From assembly GCA_017405765.1 (NCBI GenBank), contig JAFQZS010000048.1:1-44880 (forward strand): a stretch of 44,880 nt of DNA. The letters run 5' to 3'. Within the stretch, counting starts at the first letter, position 1; each line of letters starts with the position of its first letter. The notes beneath the pieces are model-generated. The model had not been told where the DNA came from. It ran no database searches and worked only from the letters and a program-made list of their open reading frames with translations. This DNA comes from Clostridia bacterium. GTDB taxonomy: Bacteria; Bacillota; Clostridia; Oscillospirales; RGIG577. A program made the translations under genes and the position numbers. Positions 33,035 to 41,404 of this stretch are shown here, piece by piece.

Positions 33035-36000
33035 TTATTTTGCAAACGCAGAGTTTATCCATACGGGTATGTTCCACAAAAGCTGCAGAAGTATGATGAT
33101 AAACGGCGGGATATGCGTCATTCCGTTGAACATCGCAATGAGAGCAAGCAGTATAGGAGCGCCTATCATTGCCGCCATCATAAATATCTTGTTCATATGC
33201 GTTGCAAATCTTATTGATTTGAGCGCGCCTATAAGAGCGGTGAACGAAAGAACGCTCTGCTTCGTAAGATACATACCGCTTCTGCCTATCTGGTCCGAAG
33301 TGGACAGAAGGTCCTTGAACTTCATGATATCCTGCGGATGCATAAGCTTTAAGCTGTCGTCGTCCGTTATCTCAAACAGCGTTTTAAGGCCGTGTTCGGT
33401 AAGATTGGGGTCGAAAGTCGCAATTACGCTCTTAACGTCCTCTCTCTCAAGTTTCATAAGCGCTTCTCCCGCATGTATGTCAAGCAGATATGCCATGGAA
33501 AATACGCATACGAGCTTGCCGTCAAGCGCAACGTACATATTGAATCGCGCCTTGCCCTCCTTGAAGAACTTTTCGGGATATGACGCAGGTATAACGCCCT
33601 GGCTTATCATAAAGTCGCGGTTTCCGAGGAGTATCTTTGCTCCGTCAACAAGCGCCAAGAGCCCCTCTCCGTCTATTCGCTCATAGAAGCTGACGGGCTT
33701 TAGCATATCCTCTCTATGGTCTATTATATCCATAAACGCATACTTCGCCGGACTGTCTATCGTAACAAAGATGCTTGCCACATCGGGCAGAATATTCGTT
33801 ATAACGTCTTTATCAATAAGCTTTAAGCTCTTGATAAGAACGGTCCCCTGTCTGAAAACATCGCTGTCGTCAAGCAGTACCGCTTCCATCTCGCTGTACT
33901 TTGATGCGCAGACAACTCCGCTTATAACGGCGCCCTGCCTGCGCGCGTTAGACGTTGATCTTGCAAATACAAGCGCGCCAATAAACTCGAACATAGAGGG
34001 CAGGACCATTGCAAACACGGCTGCAAGCAGACCGAACCAACGTTCAAAACCGCCCCTTTGTCCTAATACTACCGCAACAAGGATAAAGCACACTACCGAT
34101 ACGGCCAGGATTATGCTCGTCATTTTGCTGCCAAGCGAAGTCTCGCGTTCTCCGCCTCTTGCATAATCAAGGAAGCCGCCTGTCGTTAAAGCGTTGTTCT
34201 TATAATAGAAGTTTTTGCCGAGCGTTGAAAACTTGTTCGTTATTTTCGTAAGCTCGCCGTCAGTCACGCTTTTAACTTCCATTATATTGCTGCCTGCTTC
34301 GTATATGGCCTCAAAATTCTTGATATGCGTGCTGTCGTACACCCGGCGGCCTATACCGTACAAAAGCATTGCCAGAGCAACTATCGATGCATACGATGAA
34401 AATGCATCTCCGGCGATAAGGCATCTTATAAATGAGTAAAGCGCATGTACGGAGACTATTGCGGTCGAAAGGAACACAAAGCTTACGCCCTGTTGGCGTC
34501 CGTTTGAAAACAGCGTTTTTGCGCCGTTTTTCATAACGTCTATGTTCATTATGATAACTATCGCAAGGATCACTATCGCAACTCCGGCGTATATCTTATC
34601 GCCGTTCGTGCCCATTGCTCCGGGCGGAACTATGCCCGCAAAGTCGAATATGTCTATAAGCGCAAGCAATACGAACGCTATTGCCGATACGATTATCCTT
34701 ACCCATGAGTTTGAGCTGTCTTCGGTAAGCGTATCGTATACCTCGTCGTATTCATCTGCCTCCACGCTCACTTCTTCGGGGTCGTCGAACTCCTCGGGGA
34801 TCTCGCTTACAGCTTCGGCCTCATCCGTATCGGAGTCTTCGCCTTCGATATCTTCTTCGCCGCTTTCACCCGCGCCGGGACGTATTTTCTTTATAAAGCC
34901 TATCTTGTCTTCAAGTTTTTTCTTTAATTCATCGGCAAGATTCTCTTCCGGCTCTCCCCAGTCTTCCCATTCGTCTTCGCCGGATCCATCATCATCCCAG
35001 TCGCTCTTTTCACTGCGCATCTCACCCGTGCGCTCTATGCGTATCGTCTTATCGGTAACGCCCTGTTCGTCTGTGTCCCCGCCCTCGGCGGTCTCTTCGG
35101 CTTCACCTTCAGACGCTTCTTCATTTGCGCCGTCTGCGTCTTGTGCCTTTTTTTCGGGCTTTCTTTCAAATACCGCAGTCTCGTCCGCCTCAGTCTCATC
35201 TTCCCGGCTTAGATCCTCTTCGACTGCACCTTCGTCATGTGCCTCATCGGGCTCTTGTGCCTCATAACCGTCATTGGCTTCAGCTGCGGCGGTCTCGCTT
35301 TCAGTATCGTCGCCCGCCTGCTCTGAAGACGTCTCTTCTGCGCTTTCTTCTTCATAAGCTTCCCCGGACTTTTGAGGCGTTTCTTTCTCTTTCTTCTTAA
35401 CTTCCACTACAAGCCCCATCTTTATGAGATCGGACACGTCTTCCTCAACACGGGACCTCGGAATATCCTCCGCCAAAACTTCGGGCTCGGGCGGCGCGGC
35501 GTCTTCCTTTACAAAACGCGGCTTGAGCGGCTCTACCTCAGCGTCGATATCTATATCGATGACCGGCTTATTCTGAAGATCCTCCTCCGTTTCTTTCTGC
35601 GCTCTTTGTTCAGCTTCCTTTTTCGCCTTCTCGCGCGCCGACTCGGCAAGTATCTCCGCATAATAATCAGACGGATCCTTTTTGTTCTTTTTCTCGATAT
35701 ACGCTACAAGATCCGAGGCGTCCTCTTCAAAATAGTCCTCGGCGTCTGCGGGACCGAACGCCATATCCAAAAGCTTCGCCTTTCTGTTCTGAGCCTCTAT
35801 GGGGGTTTCCTCTACGAAATCTTTCACGGCGTCGGGCGCGTTCTCAAACGATATTTTGTATTCCTTTACCTCGTTGTTGAAAATATCGCCGTCATCAGAG
35901 CGCTTGTCAAACGCAAAAGCGTCTTTTTTGCCCCTGGTGTCCTTTACAGGTTTCCTTTCCAAAGCTTCGGCAGGCTTTTTCGGCATATCCGCCTTCGGCG

Positions 36001-36241
36001 TCTGCTGCGGCTCGGGCTTAGGTTCTGCTTTCACAGTCTCCTTCTTTGCTTCGGTCTTAAGCGGCGCTGCCTGCTTTTTTACAGACTTGGGTGCATTACG
36101 CTCGTAACGCTCACGGTCGCTTGTAAATTCTTTTAGTATCGCCTCAAACTCGGCGTCGTCGTCATGACCCGTTATAGCGTCTGCGTATCGCTTTAAGTTT
36201 CTGAACTCCTGTTTTTCCTCGAGGTTCTTCTTTTTATCCAT
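33035..36241 (-). CDS. degenerate P-type ATPase-like membrane protein with long acidic N-terminus
   Basis: 1068 residues; ATG 36241. Residues 1 to ~510 are soluble, Glu/Asp/Lys/Ala-rich and probably disordered. From ~513, about eight hydrophobic segments follow the layout of heavy-metal P-type ATPases: four helices, a short actuator-like region, two helices (SIILAVSVVCFILVAVVLG; FAMVLPSMFEFIGALVFA), a cytosolic P/N-like region, and two last helices. The alignment is visible: SEMEAVLLDDSDVFRQGTV sits where DTVVLDKTGTLTEG belongs, so Asp791 is kept but KTGT is lost. GAKILLGNRDFM matches the N-domain GNR motif, ATFDPN (942-947) replaces TGDN, CPC in the helix is VLPS, and GDGxND is absent. No actuator TGE is evident. 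It should not pump by the normal cycle. It lies between rlmB and the nitroreductase on the same strand. A pseudoenzyme regulator or sensor is the inferred role; exact relatives are unknown to me. Confidence 0.75.
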   Translation of the reverse strand: MDKKKNLEEKQEFRNLKRYADAITGHDDDAEFEAILKEFTSDRERYERNAPKSVKKQAAPLKTEAKKETVKAEPKPEPQQTPKADMPKKPAEALERKPVKDTRGKKDAFAFDKRSDDGDIFNNEVKEYKISFENAPDAVKDFVEETPIEAQNRKAKLLDMAFGPADAEDYFEEDASDLVAYIEKKNKKDPSDYYAEILAESAREKAKKEAEQRAQKETEEDLQNKPVIDIDIDAEVEPLKPRFVKEDAAPPEPEVLAEDIPRSRVEEDVSDLIKMGLVVEVKKKEKETPQKSGEAYEEESAEETSSEQAGDDTESETAAAEANDGYEAQEPDEAHDEGAVEEDLSREDETEADETAVFERKPEKKAQDADGANEEASEGEAEETAEGGDTDEQGVTDKTIRIERTGEMRSEKSDWDDDGSGEDEWEDWGEPEENLADELKKKLEDKIGFIKKIRPGAGESGEEDIEGEDSDTDEAEAVSEIPEEFDDPEEVSVEADEYDEVYDTLTEDSSNSWVRIIVSAIAFVLLALIDIFDFAGIVPPGAMGTNGDKIYAGVAIVILAIVIIMNIDVMKNGAKTLFSNGRQQGVSFVFLSTAIVSVHALYSFIRCLIAGDAFSSYASIVALAMLLYGIGRRVYDSTHIKNFEAIYEAGSNIMEVKSVTDGELTKITNKFSTLGKNFYYKNNALTTGGFLDYARGGERETSLGSKMTSIILAVSVVCFILVAVVLGQRGGFERWFGLLAAVFAMVLPSMFEFIGALVFARSTSNARRQGAVISGVVCASKYSEMEAVLLDDSDVFRQGTVLIKSLKLIDKDVITNILPDVASIFVTIDSPAKYAFMDIIDHREDMLKPVSFYERIDGEGLLALVDGAKILLGNRDFMISQGVIPASYPEKFFKEGKARFNMYVALDGKLVCVFSMAYLLDIHAGEALMKLEREDVKSVIATFDPNLTEHGLKTLFEITDDDSLKLMHPQDIMKFKDLLSTSDQIGRSGMYLTKQSVLSFTALIGALKSIRFATHMNKIFMMAAMIGAPILLALIAMFNGMTHIPPFIIILLQLLWNIPVWINSAFAK

Positions 36242-36262
36242 ATAAAAATTCCACCCTTTGGT

Positions 36263-37045
36263 TTATTCTTTATTCGTTATACTTCTGTCTCTCAACAGCT
36301 CATACATAAGTATGCCGCCCGCAACGGACGCATTGAGCGAATTTATCTCACCCTTCATGGGAATCGAAAGCATATAATCGCATTTTTTACGTATGAGAGA
36401 GGATATACCTGCGCCTTCGCTGCCTATAACGAGCGCAGCGGGGCCGGTTATGCGTTTTTTCTCAAAAATCGACTCGCCCTGTGCATCCGAACCGTATATC
36501 CAGACGCCTGCGGTCTTTAATTCGTCTATCGTCTGCGCCAGATTTGTCACTTTCGCTACCGCGACATATTCAAGCGCGCCGGCCGCCGCCTTTACAACGG
36601 CTCCGGAAAGTCCTACGCTTCGGCGTTTGGGGATTATGACGCCGTGCGCTCCCACGGCGTTCGCCGTGCGTATTATTGCTCCGAGATTATACGGATCGTT
36701 TATCTCATCGCAGATTATGATAAGCGGATCCTCGCCTCGTTCTTTTGCCGCATCCAGCATATCGGAAACGGTCGAATACTCCTTTGCGGCGCAAAAGCAT
36801 ACGACTCCCTGATGCGCGCCGCCCTGGCAAAGCGTGTCAAGCTTCGGCTTTTCGGCTTCGCTTATGACGATGCGCCTTTCCTTCGCCAAAGAAATAATTT
36901 TCATTATAGAGCCCTCGCGCGAGCCCTTTTGAACAAACAGCTTATCGACCGCGCGGCCGCTTTTCAGCAGTTCAATTACTGGATTTCGGCCGAAAACCAC
37001 CCATTTTGAGTAATTGATGTCATTTTCTGTGGTTTGGGTCCTCAT
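36263..37045 (-). CDS. rlmB: 23S rRNA (guanosine-2'-O-)-methyltransferase RlmB / TrmH family
   Basis: 260 residues; ATG 37045 with GAGGT about 11 bases upstream. Substrate-binding N-terminal domain (VVFGRNPVIELLKSGRAVDKLFVQKG), then the SPOUT knot with motif 1 NDPYNLGAIIRTANAVGAHG, motif 2 ALVIGSEGAGIS and motif 3 SIPMKGEINSLNASVAGGIL. It 2'-O-methylates a ribosomal RNA guanosine with SAM; RlmB is the likely member, though a paralogue such as TrmH-like YacO is equivalent in Firmicutes. First gene before the degenerate P-type ATPase, 21 bases apart. Confidence 0.92.
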   Translation of the reverse strand: MRTQTTENDINYSKWVVFGRNPVIELLKSGRAVDKLFVQKGSREGSIMKIISLAKERRIVISEAEKPKLDTLCQGGAHQGVVCFCAAKEYSTVSDMLDAAKERGEDPLIIICDEINDPYNLGAIIRTANAVGAHGVIIPKRRSVGLSGAVVKAAAGALEYVAVAKVTNLAQTIDELKTAGVWIYGSDAQGESIFEKKRITGPAALVIGSEGAGISSLIRKKCDYMLSIPMKGEINSLNASVAGGILMYELLRDRSITNKE

Positions 37046-37190
37046 TTGTCACTATACCTCACTTTAATTAAAGAATATTATAACACATAACTATGCATTT
37101 TTACATGTGTAGACAAAAAAAAATAAAAATTAAGTGGGAAATATTTTTGTTCTTACATGATGTTTTTTGTATAAATCTCTCAAAAAGTAT

Positions 37191-37218
37191 TTAAAAGCAA
37201 CAAAAATCATGATAGAAT
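37191..37218 (+). promoter_or_regulatory. probable promoter of the ferredoxin-nitroreductase
   Basis: TTAAAA (37191-37196) and TAGAAT (37213-37218) with a 16-base spacer, in an AT-rich 217-bp divergent gap. Confidence 0.45.
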
Positions 37219-37262
37219 AACTAAAAACTGTTTTTTAAAACTATTTTGGGGGGAAATAAACC

Positions 37263-38015
37263 ATGACAAAAGTCAACAAGGACAAATGTACGGGATGCGG
37301 CAGATGTGTTCAGGCCTGCACCAAGTACCTGTTCACGATCAAAGACGGCGTTGCGGTGTGCGACGACGCCGACTGCTTTGAATGCGGACATTGCGCGGGC
37401 GCTTGTGCGTTCGGCGCGATCGAATACGACTGGAAGAAGGCTTCCGTCGGCGACAAAATCGAATTTGCAACGGAAAAGGATTTTGAAAAGGTCATTTATT
37501 CAAGACGCAGCATAAGACATTACAAGAGCGATCCGGTTGACAAAAAGACGCTCGAGCGTCTCGTATTCCTTGCAAATCAGGCTCCGACGGGTTCGAACCA
37601 GCAGGGCGTTAAATACATAATAACCACGCCCGAAACTACGGCAAAGCTTGAGGCCGCTGCTCAGCGTGCAGTACCGCTCTCGAACGACTATATCAAAAAA
37701 TCGGCCCCGAACAAGCGCGAAGGCATAACGATGGGCGCGCCGCACGTTGTATGCATAGTCGGAAACAAGTCGCTCGGCGGACATAACGCGGCCATCGCGG
37801 CGTGCGCCCTCGATCTTGCTGCTGAGCCGCTGGGACTCGGCGCGTGCTATAACGGCATACTCGTAAGCCTTTATTTCGTTTCCGATGAAATGAAAGAGAT
37901 AATCGGTCTTGCGCCCGATGAAAAGATGTATATGATGGTATCGGTAGGATATAAGGGCGACGAATCTTACGTTAATAAAATAATACGTCCCGCTCCCGAA
38001 ACGAGATACGTGTAA
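37263..38015 (+). CDS. ferredoxin-nitroreductase fusion protein
   Basis: 250 residues; ATG 37263 with GGGGGGA upstream. An N-terminal 2x[4Fe-4S] ferredoxin module has CTGCGRCVQAC and CFECGHCAGAC (about residues 9-46), joined to a nitroreductase domain (about 75-250) with SRRSIRHYK, NQAPTGSNQQGVKY, CALDLAAEPLGLGACYNG and VSVGYKGDE. The fusion suggests electrons pass from ferredoxin through the clusters to FMN, a design common in strict anaerobes. Acceptor unknown. Monocistronic, with its own terminator. Confidence 0.93.
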   Translation: MTKVNKDKCTGCGRCVQACTKYLFTIKDGVAVCDDADCFECGHCAGACAFGAIEYDWKKASVGDKIEFATEKDFEKVIYSRRSIRHYKSDPVDKKTLERLVFLANQAPTGSNQQGVKYIITTPETTAKLEAAAQRAVPLSNDYIKKSAPNKREGITMGAPHVVCIVGNKSLGGHNAAIAACALDLAAEPLGLGACYNGILVSLYFVSDEMKEIIGLAPDEKMYMMVSVGYKGDESYVNKIIRPAPETRYV

Positions 38016-38040
38016 AGTAAATATAGTTTGCGGTATATAT

Positions 38041-38076
38041 AAAACGCCTCAGGCTTTCGCCTGCGGCGTTTTGTTT
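38041..38076 (+). terminator. terminator after the ferredoxin-nitroreductase
   Basis: The stem AAAACGCC-CAGGC / GCCTG-GGCGTTTT is followed by GTTTT; usable from both strands. Confidence 0.85.
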
Positions 38077-38103
38077 TACAACGTAGCTTGCCGTCCTTAA
38101 TTA

Positions 38104-38655
38104 TCATTCTTTGTTCTTCATTACATAAACGTACGCTGGAGGGACGTTATGCTGCGCTCTGAGGCAGTCGGCTATCACGAATCGGCTTTCAAACAGCGCC
38201 TGCTTCACTTTGGAATACTGGAAGGTTATAAATATGCCGTCGCTTCCGATAAGACTCTTCGTCGCCGCAAACACGTTTTGGGTGACTCTGTCGGGAAGGG
38301 ATGTAAACGGAAGCCCCGATACTATATAATCGGCATGGCCAAGGCCCTGCTCCCTTAAGATCTCGTCCGCGCGTTCGGCGGTGTCCAAAAGCACCGTCGT
38401 GTTGTTCTTCCCGTGATACATCTGGGAGACAGACTTATGGAAGGATGGATTCTGTTCTATGAGTATAAGCCTCGTTTCCGGGCGTTTGCGTGAAAACAGC
38501 TCCTGTGTGAACGCGCCGGTGCCGGGACCGTATTCCACTATAGTTTCGGCTTTTTCAAAGTCGATAGGCTCCATCATGCACAGGGCGAGCTGCTTGCCGC
38601 TTGGCGCAACAGCTCCGATCCGTCGCGGATGCTTTAAGTATTCTAAAAAAAACAT
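38104..38655 (-). CDS. PmtA-like SAM methyltransferase (phospholipid N-methyltransferase type)
   Basis: 183 residues; ATG 38655. The N-terminus FFLEYLKHPRRIGAVAPSGKQLA is the signature of the COG3963 phospholipid N-methyltransferase group. The SAM site is IVEYGPGTGAFTQEL with acidic LILIEQNPSF, and motif IV appears as YIVSGLPFTSLP. Members methylate phosphatidylethanolamine; related rRNA dimethyltransferases lack the HPRRIGA start. It lies 12 bases after a YbhN-like gene and downstream of a phosphatidylserine synthase-decarboxylase fusion, which makes PE, so a lipid substrate is plausible. N-methylated PE is uncommon in Firmicutes, so this needs caution. Confidence 0.75.
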   Translation of the reverse strand: MFFLEYLKHPRRIGAVAPSGKQLALCMMEPIDFEKAETIVEYGPGTGAFTQELFSRKRPETRLILIEQNPSFHKSVSQMYHGKNNTTVLLDTAERADEILREQGLGHADYIVSGLPFTSLPDRVTQNVFAATKSLIGSDGIFITFQYSKVKQALFESRFVIADCLRAQHNVPPAYVYVMKNKE

Positions 38656-38667
38656 TCTTGTTCCCTT

Positions 38668-39705
38668 TCAGTTCGCTTTACGTTTCCTTCTCTTTTGAAT
38701 GCATAAAAAGCCGACGAGCACGATGACGCCCGAGATGATCGTGCACAGATAGAACGAGACGCCGCGGCTTAAGAGCTGCACACGATATACGTCGTCGCCC
38801 AAAAGCAGCTTTTGAAATCCGTCGAGCATAAGATAATCCGCAACGCCCATGCCTCCCGGTATCGGTATGCAGTTCGAGCCTATAAGAGAGAGCGCCTGTA
38901 CCGACCACATGTCCGCGCCGAGCTTCGGGTCGCCCCCTTGGGAAAGATATACGAGCGGCGTCACGGCGATCTGGGATACGCGCTGCGCCAGGCAGAAAAA
39001 GAACGACATTATCTGCATTCCGGGTCTTCCGTGTGCGGTGGCGGCGCACAGCTTGTACTCATCTACCATATGATCGAGCTTTTTCATCCATTTGTCAGGA
39101 TGCTTCACGAGCCGTATCCTGTTGAGGAAACGAACGAGCCTGCGTCCGAGTCTGTCAAGAAAATCGCCTCGCTGCAAAAGCAAAATAAACGCGGCCATAA
39201 GAGCGGCAAAAAGCGCCATGCCCAAGATGATCAGCGTTTGGGACAACGGGCCGAACAGTCTGAGCACGTGCGGCCGCAGAACGAAAACGCCCGCCCCGAT
39301 GACTATCGTGGCCGCCGTATATTCGATAAGATTTAAAATAAGCGTCACAGTTATTGATCCGGCAGGAAGCCCGTATGCGCCCATGAACAGCGCGCTGGCA
39401 GGCTGTCCTCCGGAGGCCGATGGCGTGATAGCGGAAAAGAACTGGTCTCCGGCGCTGTATAAAAGGGCGTGTCCGAAGTGCGTCCTGTATCCGAGGCCCT
39501 TAACTATGCATCGAAGCGACAGCGCCTCAAAGATGATAAATCCCATCGAGGAGATAAAAATCAGAAGCATCCATTGTGGCGGCGTAGCAAGCACAGTCGA
39601 TAACAGCGACTCCAAAGACAGCGTCGCACTCTGTGCAAACACAGCCCGAATAACGAGTACAGATATCGCAACGGCGATAACGCCCCAAATCAGTTTTCGC
39701 CGCAT
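38668..39705 (-). CDS. YbhN/UPF0104-type integral membrane protein (LPG synthase transmembrane-region family)
   Basis: 345 residues with about eight transmembrane helices; ATG 39705. The family is recognised by FEALSLRCIVKGLGYRTHFGHALLYSAGDQFFSAITPSASGGQPASALFM, where SxxGGQP is diagnostic, and by the late NCIPIPGGMGVADYLM. This domain occurs as the N-terminal flippase part of MprF and as free-standing proteins proposed to move or bind lipids. Without the C-terminal transferase it should not make lysyl-PG. In this operon a lipid translocation role is likely (inference). Confidence 0.87.
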   Translation of the reverse strand: MRRKLIWGVIAVAISVLVIRAVFAQSATLSLESLLSTVLATPPQWMLLIFISSMGFIIFEALSLRCIVKGLGYRTHFGHALLYSAGDQFFSAITPSASGGQPASALFMGAYGLPAGSITVTLILNLIEYTAATIVIGAGVFVLRPHVLRLFGPLSQTLIILGMALFAALMAAFILLLQRGDFLDRLGRRLVRFLNRIRLVKHPDKWMKKLDHMVDEYKLCAATAHGRPGMQIMSFFFCLAQRVSQIAVTPLVYLSQGGDPKLGADMWSVQALSLIGSNCIPIPGGMGVADYLMLDGFQKLLLGDDVYRVQLLSRGVSFYLCTIISGVIVLVGFLCIQKRRKRKAN

Positions 39706-39790
39706 ATTCTCAGTTTAAACAGAACCGGGCATATCCCGTTTCTTTTGAATATCATGTCAACGTTCCTTCCTTTTGTTGGCGACGTTTAAT

Positions 39791-41230
39791 TCATATATCT
39801 TCTCTCGGAAGCGCCGTGCCTATCTGCTTGCCGTACTCCACTCTTACTTCCTCTTCGTCATTCAATGATGACTGTAGCTGCGGCAGAAGCCTGATGCGGT
39901 CCTTCTGAAACAGAAGCACGATGGTGGATCCGGCAAAATCGAAATAACCCATTTCGTCGCCCTTTTGAACGCGGCAGTTCTCATGATGGTTGACGATACC
40001 GCCGACAGCCATGGCTCCTACCTCGATTTGAGCGACCGTGCCGAAATTATCCGTTTGGAAAATGGTTCGGCAGCGTCGGTTTAGCGTGTAGACCGGATAG
40101 CGTTCGAGAGCAGCAGGCTGTACGCTGTGAAGCGTGCCCTCTATGTATTTGTTTTCCTTTTGCAGGCCGCTGTCTATGTAGCAGTAGCGGTGATAATCGG
40201 AAGGGGTCAGGCGAATGATAAGGCAGTCCCCTTCGGAAAACAGCTGCGCCGAGTCAGTATCCAAAAGCAGCTCGTCGAGCTGATAGCGTATACCCTTTAT
40301 GATGAAGCTTTTATCCGAAGATATCGGAAACGCGCAAAGCCAGCCGTCACACGGGCTAATAAGATGGTCGGGTGTTAAGTCCACGTCGTCCTTTTCGATT
40401 TTCCGGCAGAAGAAATCCCTGAAGCTTCGATACGCGCTTCCTTGTTCCAGCTTGATATTATGATTTCGCGCATACGTTCCTATCCACGGTCTCGACGCGC
40501 CGGAAGAGAGAAAACGCACTACTGCCCGCTGCACCGGAGCGCTCAGCATCAGGCGAAGCAAAGCATGTCCCACGGCGGAGCCGTATAGGAAGATCACGCC
40601 GCCGCTTTCCTTCACGATCCTTCCCTCCGAAGCTTCACCGTCCGATTCGCCGCAAATAGCATCGTCGGCGGCTTGGCGGTTGAAGCGCGGCTTTCGTATC
40701 TTGAACGGCGTCAAGAACAGACAGGACATAACCAAAAGAAGTATCGGCGCTATCCAGCGTATCGGCCACGAAAAGATATGTCCTGCCGCCATAAGCGCCG
40801 GAAAAACGAGCGCCGCCATGGTGACGGGAAGGCCGTGATAGAACCGACGCGGGCCGGACTCCAGCCGCTGCCTCTCCTCCTCGTCCACGTTGAACCATGC
40901 CAGACGTATAAGCGTACAAAGCATATATACGTCGCAGGAAGCAATGACAAAAGCGCTTCGACCTGCGGCATACCAAACAATCAGCGCAGGCAGGACGCCG
41001 AAGCAAACAAGGTCGCTGAAGGAGTCGATTTGAACGCCGAAGCGTTTCTCCTTCGCCGTACGCTTCATGGTAGACGCCAGAGTGCCGTCAAACATATCGC
41101 ACACGCCGGCGATCACCAGACATATGAGCGCCGCACGCAGATCTCCCTGCGTTGCAAGCAGAATGCCGGTAAAACCTATGATCATTCCTGCATAAGTCAG
41201 GATGACGGTATAATTGTATACGCCGAGCAT
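39791..41230 (-). CDS. phosphatidylserine synthase - phosphatidylserine decarboxylase fusion
   Basis: 479 residues; ATG 41230, with GGAAGGT about 5 bases upstream. The N-terminal ~200 residues form a CDP-alcohol phosphatidyltransferase with the motif CDMFDGTLAS...G-x3-D-x3-D (DMFDG, then FGVQIDSFSD) and several helices; it should make phosphatidylserine. The C-terminal ~270 residues are a PS decarboxylase: TPSDYHRYCY, HHENCRVQKGDEMGYFDF and the self-cleavage site AGST, which would split Gly434-Ser435 to form the pyruvoyl group. One polypeptide would thus cover CDP-DAG to PE. The canonical LGST is AGST here. First gene of the phospholipid group. Confidence 0.9.
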   Translation of the reverse strand: MLGVYNYTVILTYAGMIIGFTGILLATQGDLRAALICLVIAGVCDMFDGTLASTMKRTAKEKRFGVQIDSFSDLVCFGVLPALIVWYAAGRSAFVIASCDVYMLCTLIRLAWFNVDEEERQRLESGPRRFYHGLPVTMAALVFPALMAAGHIFSWPIRWIAPILLLVMSCLFLTPFKIRKPRFNRQAADDAICGESDGEASEGRIVKESGGVIFLYGSAVGHALLRLMLSAPVQRAVVRFLSSGASRPWIGTYARNHNIKLEQGSAYRSFRDFFCRKIEKDDVDLTPDHLISPCDGWLCAFPISSDKSFIIKGIRYQLDELLLDTDSAQLFSEGDCLIIRLTPSDYHRYCYIDSGLQKENKYIEGTLHSVQPAALERYPVYTLNRRCRTIFQTDNFGTVAQIEVGAMAVGGIVNHHENCRVQKGDEMGYFDFAGSTIVLLFQKDRIRLLPQLQSSLNDEEEVRVEYGKQIGTALPREDI

Positions 41231-41404
41231 AAAACACCTTCCAGTAAGTCTCGTCTGCGGACTTTAGTAAATCGTTTCGGAGATCGTTAAGCTTCTTATT
41301 GAGAAGGCATAAACAGATCTAAAACGTTCGTCGGCCGACGCACTAAAAACAATACATGATTTTCTTATAGTTACAGCCTAAGCCATTGGCTTTCGGCACT
41401 TTAT

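Noticed and set aside
34542..35267. 241-codon plus-strand Ser-rich frame
   Set aside because: It is the antisense of the acidic Glu/Asp-rich arm of the 1068-residue protein; GAA/GAT-rich genes give Ser-rich frames on the other strand.
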